DNA of 43,519 bases from an uncultured Acidimicrobiales bacterium (GCA_937922235.1 CAKZVC010000024.1:1-43519), one strand, 5' to 3'; positions 33,952 to 43,368 are shown, numbered from the stretch's first letter. Translations and numbers: made by a program. The notes: generated by a model not told the origin, from the letters alone.

Positions 33952-36900
33952 ATGAACGTAATGCTGGAAAGCCGCCACATGAGTATGGCTTGGAAGATCT
34001 GGATTGGGGTAGCGGTCGCCCTGACGACGGTCTACTTCGTAATCGAACCATCGGCGAACACAAAACTGTTCCTGTACAACGGTGTCGGTCTTCTCGCCGT
34101 ACTCACGCTCCTGTTGGGTCTGTACGTCAACCGCCCGCCGACGATGAAGCCATGGCTGTGGTTTGCCGGTGGCCTGACCTCGTTCCTGACCGCGGACGTC
34201 ATCTACTACGCGATCGAGCTGCAGGTGGGTTCGGACAACGTGCCGTTCCCCAACATCGCTGATGCGTTCTACCTGGCCATGTATCCAATGATGATCATCG
34301 GCCTGACCAAGCTCGTTCGTGACGTCGCCCCGGGCCGCAGCCGTGCAAGCCTGATCGATGGCGCCATCGTTGGTGTGGCGGTCTTCGGCATCATGTTCGT
34401 TCTCTTCGTCGACGATGTTGTTGCGTTCGATCAGTCGACTGCATCGCTGATCGTGTCGCTCGCATACCCGGTTATGGATGTCGCGCTTCTCGCTGTAGCA
34501 GCACGACTCCTTGTAACCGTTCACCTGAAGCACCCACCGTTCGCGTTCATCGCAATCGCCATCGGCGCACTCGCTATTGCCGACATGGGTTACCAGATCT
34601 ACTTGTCGAACGGAACGTTCCAGACCGGCCTGTGGGTCGACGCGTTCTGGCTGACGTTCTACGTCGGATTTGGTGCGGCGGCGCTTCATCCAGCACTCGC
34701 CCGCACGACCCCCCAGCAAGCCGATCAAGATCGCCTGACCCCGATCCAGCTCGTGCTCATGTTCTTCGCGACCCTCAGCGTGCCGCTCGTCGATCTCTTC
34801 TGGGGTAACGAGGCGGACCGTAAGGTCACCATTACAGCCTCAGCGGTGCTGTTCCTTCTGATCCTCATTCGTGTGTACGACCTCATGAAGACCGTTGAGA
34901 TGGGCAAGGACCGCCTTCGTCATGACGCCGAGCACGACTCACTCACCGGTCTTGCAAACCGTGTTCGATTTGCTGAACGGACCGAAGCCGCACTTGCAAA
35001 GGCAGATAGCAAGCACCCGGTTGCTGTGTTGTTCATCGACCTCGACGACTTCAAGACCGTTAACGACAGCCTCGGCCATCAGGCTGGCGATCAACTCCTC
35101 GCTGAAGTCGCCAACCGTCTCGAGGGCGTTGTTCGTGATGGCGACACCGTTGCTCGATTCGGCGGCGACGAGTTCGCTGTTCTCCTTGAGAGCGCTGTTG
35201 ATCGCCGCGACGCAATGAACGTTGCTCGCCGCGCGCTCGACTCTCTCGGCGAACCGATTGCAATCGGCGAACGTGATGTCCGCGCACTCGCATCGATCGG
35301 TATCGCAATGGACGACAACGGCGACTCCGACGTGGACACGCTCATGCGAAACGCCGACGTCGCGATGTACCTCTCGAAGAACCGCGGCAAAGGCCGCTAC
35401 GAGTTCTTCGAAGCCGCAATGCACGAAGAGGCCGTTGAACGCCTCGACCTCAAGGCCGATCTTCAGCGGGCGCTTGACGAAGAAGAGTTCTTGCTCCACT
35501 TCCAGCCGATCTTCAACTTGAAGACCGGCAAGGTTGATCTCGTCGAAGCACTTATCCGCTGGAAGCACCCAGAGCGCGGACTCGTCAACCCAGACAAGTT
35601 CATCAGCCTCGCTGAAGAGAACGGCATGATCGTGCCGATCGGCAACTGGGTCATCCGCGAATCCTGCCGTCAGGCTGCGCAATGGCATGCCATCGAAGGC
35701 TGCGAGGACATCTCGATTTCGATCAACTTGTCGATGCGTCAGCTTCAGGATGACCAGCTCATCCACTCGCTCACAAACTCGATCGCTGCCACCGGCGTGA
35801 AGGCGAGCAACCTTGTCCTCGAGATCACCGAGTCGATGCTCGCTGGCGACGCCGAACAGAGCGTTGGCCTTCTCGGCCAGCTCAAGACGATCGGCGTCAA
35901 GCTCGCCATCGACGACTTCGGCACGGGCTACTCATCGCTGAGCTACCTCCGAGCGTTCCCGGTCGATGCAATCAAGATCGACCGTTCGTTCATCAACGAA
36001 CTCCACCGTTCGTCAACGTCTTCGGCTCTCGTCGAGGCTGTCGTCAACCTGTCGTCCGCACTCGGTGCGTACACCGTTGCTGAAGGTATTGAGTACTCCG
36101 ACCAGGCCGACATCCTTCGCCGCCTCGGCTGCGATCGTGGCCAGGGCTTCTACTACTGCCGTCCGCTTCCGGGTGCTGCACTTACCCAGCTCTTCAAGGA
36201 TCATCTCGACGACGAGCTCGAGCCACTCGAAGCATGGCGTACCGCGGCCGAAGAGATTCAGGATCGCAGCTACGACGTCAGCGTTCGTATGGGACTCACC
36301 GAGATGCGCGAGATCAGCCGCGATATCGACGAGCTCGTCAGCGACCTCGACATGCCGGTCATGGCTCACACGCCATGGCTCTCGCATTGGTCAGAGGCGT
36401 TCACGAACTGGACGCCGATGGTCGTCGAAGTACGAACCCCCGAAACTCAGCAGCTCGCTGCCGTTGCACTGCTCGGAATCGACAAGCGTGCCGAGGGCGC
36501 AACCGTTGTGGCTATGGGCCACAGCAGCTCGCTATACGCCGGGCTTCCTGCGCGCGACGCAGCGTCCGCCAAGGCCTTGGCGAAGGCCATCGTGTCCGCG
36601 CTCGACGATGCTGCCGAAGTCTGGTCACTCGACCTCGAGCAACTTCCCGATCATGACCCGACCCTCGGGTACCTGAACGAAGAACTCGACAACGGCCAGC
36701 TCTTGCCCGAGCTCCGTGTGCCTCGCGTCGTGTTCTCCTCGGCGCACAACGTCGACGAGATCCTCTCGAAGAGCAAGCGCAAGCAGCTCCGTCGAGCCCG
36801 CAACAAGATCGAGAACGACGGCCTCGAAATGGTCATTGCCTTCGATCGTGGACGTGCGATCAGCAGCGAGCTTCTCGACGAAGTCGAATCGGTTCACGTA

Positions 36901-37335
36901 TCGCGTGACCGCGACGCTCGTCGTAACTCCGACCTCGATCGCCCAGCAGAGCGCGAGTTCTGGCGTCGTGTTGTCGAAGGCGGCAACGATGAATGGGAGA
37001 TCGAAATCGCGACGCTTCGTCTCGATGGAAACCTCGCTGCGTACGCCGTCGCCATTCTCGATGGCGACACCTACCGCATCTACGACGGCCGCATGAGCAC
37101 AGAATGGCAGGACTACTCCCCTGGCCGTCTCTGCGAAGCAGCATCGCTGTCACGTGCACTGTCCGATCAGCGATTCACCGTGCTCGATTGGATGTCGGGT
37201 ATCGCCGCCGAGAAGTTGCTGACGACGAACTTCGCAGAGTCTCGTGCCCGCCTCGTTGCTACCTCCGGCAGCCGTGGCGTTAACAACAAACCCAAGACCA
37301 CAAAGACCAAAGTCAGTATCGCCGACGCCGCATAG
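33952..37335 (+). CDS. membrane-sensor GGDEF-EAL protein fused to a CelD/FemAB-like GNAT domain
   Basis: A 1127-residue protein. Residues about 10-320 hold eight or nine hydrophobic helices (a MASE-like membrane sensor). Then comes a GGDEF domain with intact GGDEF (404-408) and an RxxD I-site (RDGD), and an EAL domain with EAL at 532-534, DDFGTGYSS and AEGIE. From about 800 to 1110 there is a third module: AHTPWLSHWSEAFTNW and later SKSKRKQLRRARNKIENDG (from about 939), followed by two acetyltransferase-like lobes ending in YSPGRLCEAASLSRAL. This is the pattern of the Acetyltransf_6 (CelD/BcsL) group related to FemAB. The fusion suggests that c-di-GMP turnover and cell-surface polymer acylation or synthesis are linked. 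ATG at 33952; Met10 is an alternative start. Confidence 0.85.
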   Translation: MNVMLESRHMSMAWKIWIGVAVALTTVYFVIEPSANTKLFLYNGVGLLAVLTLLLGLYVNRPPTMKPWLWFAGGLTSFLTADVIYYAIELQVGSDNVPFPNIADAFYLAMYPMMIIGLTKLVRDVAPGRSRASLIDGAIVGVAVFGIMFVLFVDDVVAFDQSTASLIVSLAYPVMDVALLAVAARLLVTVHLKHPPFAFIAIAIGALAIADMGYQIYLSNGTFQTGLWVDAFWLTFYVGFGAAALHPALARTTPQQADQDRLTPIQLVLMFFATLSVPLVDLFWGNEADRKVTITASAVLFLLILIRVYDLMKTVEMGKDRLRHDAEHDSLTGLANRVRFAERTEAALAKADSKHPVAVLFIDLDDFKTVNDSLGHQAGDQLLAEVANRLEGVVRDGDTVARFGGDEFAVLLESAVDRRDAMNVARRALDSLGEPIAIGERDVRALASIGIAMDDNGDSDVDTLMRNADVAMYLSKNRGKGRYEFFEAAMHEEAVERLDLKADLQRALDEEEFLLHFQPIFNLKTGKVDLVEALIRWKHPERGLVNPDKFISLAEENGMIVPIGNWVIRESCRQAAQWHAIEGCEDISISINLSMRQLQDDQLIHSLTNSIAATGVKASNLVLEITESMLAGDAEQSVGLLGQLKTIGVKLAIDDFGTGYSSLSYLRAFPVDAIKIDRSFINELHRSSTSSALVEAVVNLSSALGAYTVAEGIEYSDQADILRRLGCDRGQGFYYCRPLPGAALTQLFKDHLDDELEPLEAWRTAAEEIQDRSYDVSVRMGLTEMREISRDIDELVSDLDMPVMAHTPWLSHWSEAFTNWTPMVVEVRTPETQQLAAVALLGIDKRAEGATVVAMGHSSSLYAGLPARDAASAKALAKAIVSALDDAAEVWSLDLEQLPDHDPTLGYLNEELDNGQLLPELRVPRVVFSSAHNVDEILSKSKRKQLRRARNKIENDGLEMVIAFDRGRAISSELLDEVESVHVSRDRDARRNSDLDRPAEREFWRRVVEGGNDEWEIEIATLRLDGNLAAYAVAILDGDTYRIYDGRMSTEWQDYSPGRLCEAASLSRALSDQRFTVLDWMSGIAAEKLLTTNFAESRARLVATSGSRGVNNKPKTTKTKVSIADAA

Positions 37336-37342
37336 CCCGTTT

Positions 37343-37397
37343 CGGAATCTAGGAACGCGTGACCACGTCTGACGTGATCGATAGCCCCGAGATTCCG
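37343..37397. other. spaced inverted repeat between converging genes
   Basis: CGGAATCT (37343-37350) and AGATTCCG (37390-37397) are exact complements 39 bases apart, in the gap between the converging GGDEF-EAL-GNAT and recQ genes. It may be a weak shared terminator; no T run is present. Confidence 0.35.
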
Positions 37398-37401
37398 ACT
37401 G

Positions 37402-39522
37402 CTATCGGGTTTGCAGGACGAAGGGAAGGACTGAGCCCGAGTTCGACTGCTGGAGGATGAACGCTGCGACCGTGATGGTCCAGCGGCTGTCGGCTACATC
37501 GTCGATGAGAAGCACTGGCATCGACCGCACGTCGGCGTCGGGCATTGCTTCCTCATCGACCGAGAGCAGCCCCCAGACGTTCGCTACCTGGAACGCACTG
37601 TTCGACTGGTCGGCTTGGAATCCTGCCGAGTCGTCACGCCGGAGCACCCGGTGCACTGGCAACTTTCCGAGGCGACCAATCTCGTTCGCAACTGCATCGA
37701 TGACCCGTCCATTTCGACGGGACGGCATTGGGCAGATCCAACCGGGGCGCTCGTCCCACTCCCACCGCTTCAGAATGCCGACGATGCCGTTGACCATCTC
37801 GGGTGAGATCTCGCTGCTCGAGCCATCGAGTAACGCGGCGACTTCTGGACCCCATCCACCGTCACCGCGTCGGCTGAGCGACCGGCCAAGCTTTGCCTGA
37901 CGATCAGGCTTAATCTTGCCTTTCGGCTCGTCGAGCCCAGTCGCCCACTGCCGTCGCGGCTCGACGCCAATGTCAGTTCCACGAAGATGGTCGCGAGCTT
38001 CGACTGCACCTGGTGACACTGTGGCGTCCCATCGAAGTTCGACACCAGCCTCCGTGAGGCACCAGTCGCATCGGCCGCAGTCGACCGCTTCGGCGTCATC
38101 GAGAAGATCGCGAAGGTAGCGAAGCCGGCAGCCATCATGGCTTGGATAGCCACGCATTTGTTGGGCTTCGTCAGCGCGCAAGCGTCGGAGTCGTTCGGCA
38201 AGCTCACCGTCGTACGCCCAGGCATTCTGCGACCGGAGATATCCACCCTTGGTTCGCACCACCGCGCCTTGAACATCGAGGATGCTGAGCAGCGTGGTCA
38301 ATCGGGATCGCCCCATGTTGACCGCCACCTCGAGGCGCGGCACCGAGATAGCTCGCTGTGTATCGAGCTCGGCGAGGACACGGTTGCATACCTCTTCGCT
38401 CGGCATCGAAACCGACTCGAACCACGCCCAAATGCGCTCATCTTCTTTGCCGCGAGGCATCGCGATTACTTCAGCCTGATCGATGCCACGACCCGCACGA
38501 CCGATCTGCTGATAGTACGCAACTGGAGTCGGTGGAAGACCGAGGTGAATACAGAACGCCATGTCGGACTTGTCGAACCCCATGCCCAAGGCGCTCGTGG
38601 CCACAAGGGCCTTGAGCTCGTTGGCTCGAAGCTGATCTTCGAGGCGCTCGCGATCTTCGGGCGCCGCGCTGCCGTAGTAGGCAGCGACGTTGTGGCCGCG
38701 AAGCCGAAGCCAATCGGCGGTGGCGATGGCCTGGTCGACCGTGAGGGCGTAGATGATGCCCGAGCCTTCGATGTCGCCGAGGTTGTCGGCTACCCAAGCC
38801 AAGCGCTGTGCATCGTCGTCGAGCTCGATGACCGAGCAATGCAGCGATGCGCGATCGAGGCTGGTTCGAAGGACGACGGTGTCAGAGCCCAGCTGGCTCG
38901 CAACGTCGTCGGTGACACGCTGGTTGGCAGTTGCGGTAGTCGCCAAGATGGGCGCCCATTCGGGAAGCTCATCAATGACCTTGCGCAAGCGGAGATAGTC
39001 CGGACGGAAGTCGTGGCCCCAGTCAGAGATGCAGTGGGCTTCGTCGCACACCAATGCGAACGGCCGCGACAACATCATCGAGAAGACCCGCTCGCGGAAT
39101 CCCGGGTTCGCCAAGCGCTCGGGAGCGATAAGAAGCAGATCGATCTCGTCGCGATGGAGGGCCTCTTCGATCTCGGCCCAGGCATCGAGGTTGGCCGAGT
39201 TGATCGTCTCTGCTCGAAGGCCGAGTTTGTCGGCCGCAGCCACCTGGTCTCGCATGAGCGCGAGCAACGGAGAGATGACAATGCTCGGGCCCCAGCCCCG
39301 ATCGCGCAGCATCTTGGTGGTGGAGAAGTAGACCGCTGACTTTCCGAACCCTGTGCGGGCGACAAGCAGGGTTCGCTTACGTCCAGATACGACCGCGGTG
39401 ACAGCTTCGAGTTGCTCGGGGCGAGGACGGGCGTCGGGGCCTGCCAGCAGCTGGATGTGCGCAGTGAGCTCCGCTTCAACTTCTTCGGCGCTCGGGCGCG
39501 CCGGTTCAACAAGTTGTGACAT
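37402..39522 (-). CDS. recQ: RecQ family ATP-dependent DNA helicase with phosphoribosyltransferase-like tail
   Basis: A 706-residue superfamily 2 helicase that unwinds DNA 3' to 5' in repair and recombination. Walker A is TGFGKSA (57-63) and the DEAH box is at 160-163 (CDEAHCISDWGHDFRPDY). Motif VI is QQIGRAGRG. A zinc-binding region with CGRCDWC follows. The last 45 residues include VLLIDDVADSRWTITVAA, the DD-x-x-S-x-W-T PRPP-binding loop of phosphoribosyltransferases, preceded by about 90 residues of matching fold; no HRDC domain is seen. This tail recurs, to my knowledge, in actinobacterial RecQ-like proteins; its role is unknown. Confidence 0.9.
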   Translation of the reverse strand: MSQLVEPARPSAEEVEAELTAHIQLLAGPDARPRPEQLEAVTAVVSGRKRTLLVARTGFGKSAVYFSTTKMLRDRGWGPSIVISPLLALMRDQVAAADKLGLRAETINSANLDAWAEIEEALHRDEIDLLLIAPERLANPGFRERVFSMMLSRPFALVCDEAHCISDWGHDFRPDYLRLRKVIDELPEWAPILATTATANQRVTDDVASQLGSDTVVLRTSLDRASLHCSVIELDDDAQRLAWVADNLGDIEGSGIIYALTVDQAIATADWLRLRGHNVAAYYGSAAPEDRERLEDQLRANELKALVATSALGMGFDKSDMAFCIHLGLPPTPVAYYQQIGRAGRGIDQAEVIAMPRGKEDERIWAWFESVSMPSEEVCNRVLAELDTQRAISVPRLEVAVNMGRSRLTTLLSILDVQGAVVRTKGGYLRSQNAWAYDGELAERLRRLRADEAQQMRGYPSHDGCRLRYLRDLLDDAEAVDCGRCDWCLTEAGVELRWDATVSPGAVEARDHLRGTDIGVEPRRQWATGLDEPKGKIKPDRQAKLGRSLSRRGDGGWGPEVAALLDGSSSEISPEMVNGIVGILKRWEWDERPGWICPMPSRRNGRVIDAVANEIGRLGKLPVHRVLRRDDSAGFQADQSNSAFQVANVWGLLSVDEEAMPDADVRSMPVLLIDDVADSRWTITVAAFILQQSNSGSVLPFVLQTR

Positions 39523-39531
39523 GGTGACCTG

Positions 39532-39969
39532 CTATCCGAGCCCGATGAGCGGGCGGATCACATCGCCGAACAGCACGAGTGCACCCACGGCGGTCGTAAG
39601 GAAAGTCTGCCAGCCGAAACGGCGGTCGAGTTTCGTCTCCAGCGTGTCGAGCCGGGACTCGATGCGATCGAGCCGTCGGTCGACCTGTTCGAACCGTCGG
39701 TCGACCTCGTCGAATCGACGACCGACTTCTTCAAAGCGACGATCGAAATCGGCAGACAGAGCATCGAGCCGCAGTTCGAACGCATCCATACGGGCTTCTA
39801 GCCCATCCATCCGGGCTTCCAGCCCGGTGAACCGAGCCTCAAGCCCGTTAAATCGTTCGCCGTAGGCGCTGATCGCCGTTGCGGTCTTCATGTGGTCGAC
39901 AGTAACAGTTGTGAGTTTGGTTTCGAGTTCCGACCGCAAACGGTCGAGCTCATGCTCGCCAACAGCCAT
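39532..39969 (-). CDS. coiled-coil protein with C-terminal membrane anchor
   Basis: A 145-residue protein. Residues about 30-118 are one long heptad-repeat coiled coil built from near-repeats such as FTGLEARMDGLEARMDAFEL and RRFDEVDRRFEQVDRRLD, and the DNA shows matching short tandem similarity. A C-terminal hydrophobic segment (FLTTAVGALVLFGDVI) anchors it in the membrane. Similar DUF1640-like or tape-measure-like proteins occur in many bacteria without known function; such repeats also arise easily, so the relationship cannot be judged. It is 10 bases downstream of the recQ start on the same strand. Confidence 0.65.
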   Translation of the reverse strand: MAVGEHELDRLRSELETKLTTVTVDHMKTATAISAYGERFNGLEARFTGLEARMDGLEARMDAFELRLDALSADFDRRFEEVGRRFDEVDRRFEQVDRRLDRIESRLDTLETKLDRRFGWQTFLTTAVGALVLFGDVIRPLIGLG

Positions 39970-40071
39970 GACATCTCCAAGCTGCGTTCAGTAGAGGTGA
40001 TGGAAGGGCTGAACCTTCGAGAAGCGACCCGCATCGAGCCGTACCAAAACCGTACTGGTGGGATGTGACAG

Positions 40072-40476
40072 CTAGTCCGCTGCGATCACCCCACCGATGC
40101 GCATGAGGTTGCCATCGTGGTCGATCACCGCGAACTCACGCAGGCCGTAGTCGGCGTCAACCGGAGCGTGCAGCCGTCCGATCTTGCCGGCAACTCGAGC
40201 AAACGCAGGCGTGTTCGCCAGACCGTTCCACAGGGTGTAGAGCTCATCGACCTCGGTCGCACTGTCGAACCTCACGTACATCGCATGATCGTTCGTCCGC
40301 GGCTTGACCGAGCCCGCACCGTAGAAGTGCAGCTCCATACCGAGCTCGTGTTCCAGGATGAGGTAGTTGTCGCCGTGTCGTGCCGACTCAGTGAACCGGA
40401 GGTGCTTGTAGAACGCGACGGTGCCATCGAAGCCGCTGCTTGGGAACACGGGAATCTGCATCGGTGACGTTGTCAT
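40072..40476 (-). CDS. VOC superfamily (glyoxalase/bleomycin resistance-like) protein
   Basis: A 134-residue protein with the beta-alpha-beta-beta-beta pattern of one VOC domain: IPVFPSSGFDGTVAFYKHL (bleomycin-resistance-type start), NYLILEHELGMELHFYG, and the final FAVIDHDGNLMRIG, whose acidic residue is a common metal ligand position. It may sequester a small molecule or act as a metal-dependent enzyme; no substrate can be named. It is the last gene of a minus-strand run, nine bases after the DddP-like gene. Confidence 0.8.
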   Translation of the reverse strand: MTTSPMQIPVFPSSGFDGTVAFYKHLRFTESARHGDNYLILEHELGMELHFYGAGSVKPRTNDHAMYVRFDSATEVDELYTLWNGLANTPAFARVAGKIGRLHAPVDADYGLREFAVIDHDGNLMRIGGVIAAD

Positions 40477-40485
40477 AGTGAAGGT

Positions 40486-41709
40486 CTAGTCCATCAGGCG
40501 TTCGTCGTATGGATAGGTACTCAACTGCTCAATGCCGTCGTTCGTGACGAGGACTTGCTGTTCGAGCTTCACTCCATCGCGTTCGCCAACTGCGCCGACG
40601 TAGCTCTCAATACACAGGACCATGCCAGCTTCGAAGGTGTCGTCGTACCGGTTTGGACCTTGAAAGACCGGATCGATGCGCGGGTACTCATCGCACATGC
40701 CGACTGCATGAACGGTGCAGGGGTACGCCTGCTCGTGGAACTCTTCAAGCTGCTCGTAGGCCGCAGCCTGAAAGTCGAGAAAGCTCAGACCGGGACGAAC
40801 CAGCGCCATGTTGTGTTCGACCTCGGCAACGGCGTGGCTATAGAGCTCGCGTTGGCGAGCCGTGGGAGTGCCAGGACCGCAAATGAGTGTTCGCGAAATG
40901 TCGGCGAAATACCCGAACGGACCGACCATGTCGGTGTCGAACGCGACCAAGTCACCAGCCTCGATTGGACGCATCGACGCTTCCTGCAGCCACGGGTTTG
41001 TTCGCGGCCCCGAACACAACATCCGACCATCGTGCCAGTCGCCGTCGTTGGCCAGGTTGGTGTAGTTCAGCAACGCCCACAGCTGAGTCTCGGTAACACC
41101 GGGAGCCATCGCTTCCGCGACCTTCGCTATTCCAAGCTCGGCCACAGCGATCGCCCATCGCATGCATGCAATCTCGTCGTCGCTCTTGATGAGACGTGCC
41201 CGCTCGGTGACGTTCATACCGTCAACGACCTCGATGCCGCGACGTTCGAGTGCTTGGGTGACCGAAGGGTTGATGTACTCAAGACCGACCCGCCGGTGGG
41301 TAGCCCCAATCTCGTCGAGATAGGTCGCCACGTCGTTCGCGAGAAGCTCCGAAGCATCAGCCATGAGCTCGCCGCCATCGAAGTAGCACAGCGCTCGGCC
41401 CTCGCGAACGAGCAAGCTCGGGTCAGCGACCCCGTACGCAGCATGAATGACGTGCGGCCCATCAGCCGGAAAGAAGGCGTATGTGGTGGGCGTCCGCGAT
41501 TGAAACAGCTGGTAGCTCCGGTAGTCGTATGCGTATCGGAGTGACACCGGGTTGTGGATCAGAACCATGTCGAGTTGCCGCTCGTTCAGCTGATCACGGA
41601 GTCGACCCTGTCGATACGAGTGAAGCCGAGCGGTGTTGATCTCGGGCAGGCCTCGCGCTTCTACGAGGTTGCTCCACCCGGCATCCATCACCAGCTGATC
41701 GGGGTGCAT
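40486..41709 (-). CDS. dddP: M24 family protein similar to DMSP lyase DddP
   Basis: A 407-residue pita-bread-fold protein. Metal ligands of the M24 family are at Asp258 and Asp260 (FDTD), Asp270 (DISRT), His334, Glu368 and Glu383. The segments CSGPRTNPWLQE, FDTDMVG, HAVGMCDEYPRID and GVKLEQQVLVTNDG closely resemble Roseobacter DddP, as I remember that sequence, including the Asp of CDE (Asp340) that serves as catalytic base there and the Trp at 225. DddP splits dimethylsulfoniopropionate to dimethyl sulfide and acrylate in the cytoplasm. True M24 peptidases are the alternative. It lies between an SDR and a VOC gene on the same strand. Confidence 0.6.
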   Translation of the reverse strand: MHPDQLVMDAGWSNLVEARGLPEINTARLHSYRQGRLRDQLNERQLDMVLIHNPVSLRYAYDYRSYQLFQSRTPTTYAFFPADGPHVIHAAYGVADPSLLVREGRALCYFDGGELMADASELLANDVATYLDEIGATHRRVGLEYINPSVTQALERRGIEVVDGMNVTERARLIKSDDEIACMRWAIAVAELGIAKVAEAMAPGVTETQLWALLNYTNLANDGDWHDGRMLCSGPRTNPWLQEASMRPIEAGDLVAFDTDMVGPFGYFADISRTLICGPGTPTARQRELYSHAVAEVEHNMALVRPGLSFLDFQAAAYEQLEEFHEQAYPCTVHAVGMCDEYPRIDPVFQGPNRYDDTFEAGMVLCIESYVGAVGERDGVKLEQQVLVTNDGIEQLSTYPYDERLMD

Positions 41710-41713
41710 CGGC

Positions 41714-42493
41714 CTAGCTCGCTCCTCGTTGCAGGACGTTCGAGATGGTGCGAGGCAAGTTCACAACTGCCGGGAACCCTGCGGCACGCTTGGGCAACCG
41801 AACGAACTTCTTGTCGCCCTCGACCGCATCTCGTAGTGCTTCGGCGACCTCGATTGGTTCAACGAGGCGTTGCAGCTTCAGCTTTTCGTAGAACCGGTAC
41901 ATCTCGTCGACTTCGGGGTTGGATCGCAGATCGTCGAGCATGTCGGTGTTGGTCTCGCCGATCTCGACCGTGGTCAAGCCAACACCCGTGTCGGCCAGCT
42001 CGAGCCGAAGCGACTCGGCGAATGAACTGAGCCCGGCCTTCGATGCTCCGTACGTTGCAAACAGTGGGGTGTTCACCGCCATGGCCATCGACGACACGTT
42101 GACGATGTGGCCCGAACCTCGGGCGATCATTGCGGGCAACACCGAGCGGCAGAACTGCACCGGGGCTTCGAGGTTCACCGCGAACACCTTGGTGATGTCG
42201 ACCGGGTCGTGCTCGATGAATGGCCCGTGTGTGCTGAGCCCAGCGTTGTTGATCCACACGTCGATCGGGCCGCCAGCTTCGATCTGCGCAACCGCGTCGG
42301 CGCGAGCTGCAGCGTCCGTGATGTCGATGGCGATGTGCTGTGCGTTGGTTCGTTCGGCGACCTCGGCGAGCGGGCCTTCGCTTCGGGCCAACAGCGTGAG
42401 CTCAGCCCCGGCAGCCGCGAAAACGTCGGCGATCGATGCGCCGATCCCCCGTGACGCTCCGGTGACGACGACGCGGCGACCAGCAAGTTTCAC
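41714..42493 (-). CDS. short-chain dehydrogenase/reductase
   Basis: A 259-residue classical SDR. I take the GTG at 42493 (VKLAGRRVVVTGASRGIG), which overlaps the upstream stop by four bases (GTGA), over the open frame that starts 31 codons earlier inside that gene. The NAD(P) loop is TGASRGIG, then NNAG; the catalytic Ser is in VNVSSMA and the Tyr-x3-Lys is YGASK. Arg/Ser after strand two (LLARSEG) suggests NADP(H). Substrate unknown. It is tightly packed with the SnoaL-like and DddP-like genes. Confidence 0.85.
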   Translation of the reverse strand: MKLAGRRVVVTGASRGIGASIADVFAAAGAELTLLARSEGPLAEVAERTNAQHIAIDITDAAARADAVAQIEAGGPIDVWINNAGLSTHGPFIEHDPVDITKVFAVNLEAPVQFCRSVLPAMIARGSGHIVNVSSMAMAVNTPLFATYGASKAGLSSFAESLRLELADTGVGLTTVEIGETNTDMLDDLRSNPEVDEMYRFYEKLKLQRLVEPIEVAEALRDAVEGDKKFVRLPKRAAGFPAVVNLPRTISNVLQRGAS

Positions 42494-43359
42494 GACGATG
42501 CCTGCGATGCCATGTCTCGAGTCCTGGTCACATCGATCGAACAGATGCGGGCGAAGCGTTGGGATGGATCGTCGACGACGTTCCATACGTGTCGGGTTCC
42601 CATCTCCATGCGGGTGCCATCAGGCATGATCCCGTCCCACTCGAAGTCGATCGTTACCGTGAGCGTGCCGTCGCTGTTCTCGGCAACGTCCATCGACTCC
42701 ATGGTGAGCATCGACGCGTCGGTCAAGGCTGAGTAGCCCTCGACCCATTCGGCAAACTCGTCGAACGTGGCGATGTCGGTACCGGAGAAGTGCAGCTCGA
42801 ACGAGTCGGCGAAGAGCTCGGCAAACGGATCCAACCGCTTCGCCGGATCGCCAAGAAGCGCAAGGTAGTAGTGCACGAGGCTGGCCACCCGGTTGTTGGC
42901 ATAGGCATCGACAAACTCGGTTGACCCGTCGCCCGCACCGGCAGCGATCAAAATCTTCGTGAATGTCGGCAGCACGGTGTCATCGGAGCGTGCAAGCTCG
43001 ACGTCGTAGTGCACGCCCGCGTTCATCACCGCACCGTCGGGCAGGGCGCCGATGTTCACGTACTTCGCATCGAGCGATGCCGAGAGCGTTGAGTCACCGA
43101 TGTCGACCGACATCGATGACATGTTGGGCCAGTGCGCGTTCTGCATCTGTGGAAGCGACTCGGCGTAGGCCTGATATGCGGCCCGACTGTCGACAGCGTT
43201 TCCGGACGAATCGATGTGGACGTTCTCAGCCAAGATGTCGAGCTGGTTGGCAAGCGTCGACTCGGGCCGCTCGTAGAACTGCCACCACCGATAGAGCTGC
43301 GCCAGCAACGCATGCGTGAGATAGCCGTGTCGAACCTGGTCATCGGAGAGTGCGGACAT
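42490..43359 (-). CDS. protein with two SnoaL/NTF2-like domains
   Basis: A 289-residue protein that appears to be two NTF2-fold domains in tandem, with the second starting near residue 150. The first has a helix RWWQFYERPE followed by LAENVHIDSSGN; the second has VHYYLALLGDPAKRLDPFAELFADSFELHF, the same order of helix then beta strand; both end with curved sheet segments (MSVDIGDSTLSASLDAKYV; LTVTIDFEWDGIM). Such folds serve as enzymes or ligand-binding pockets; no active residues can be assigned. Its stop overlaps the SDR start. Confidence 0.7.
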   Translation of the reverse strand: MSALSDDQVRHGYLTHALLAQLYRWWQFYERPESTLANQLDILAENVHIDSSGNAVDSRAAYQAYAESLPQMQNAHWPNMSSMSVDIGDSTLSASLDAKYVNIGALPDGAVMNAGVHYDVELARSDDTVLPTFTKILIAAGAGDGSTEFVDAYANNRVASLVHYYLALLGDPAKRLDPFAELFADSFELHFSGTDIATFDEFAEWVEGYSALTDASMLTMESMDVAENSDGTLTVTIDFEWDGIMPDGTRMEMGTRHVWNVVDDPSQRFARICSIDVTRTRDMASQASS

Positions 43360-43368
43360 CGGCAGAGC

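Noticed and set aside
39640..39900. CRISPR-like or tandem DNA repeat in the coiled-coil gene
   Set aside because: The repeats are imperfect, in frame and explained by heptad repeats of the encoded coiled coil.
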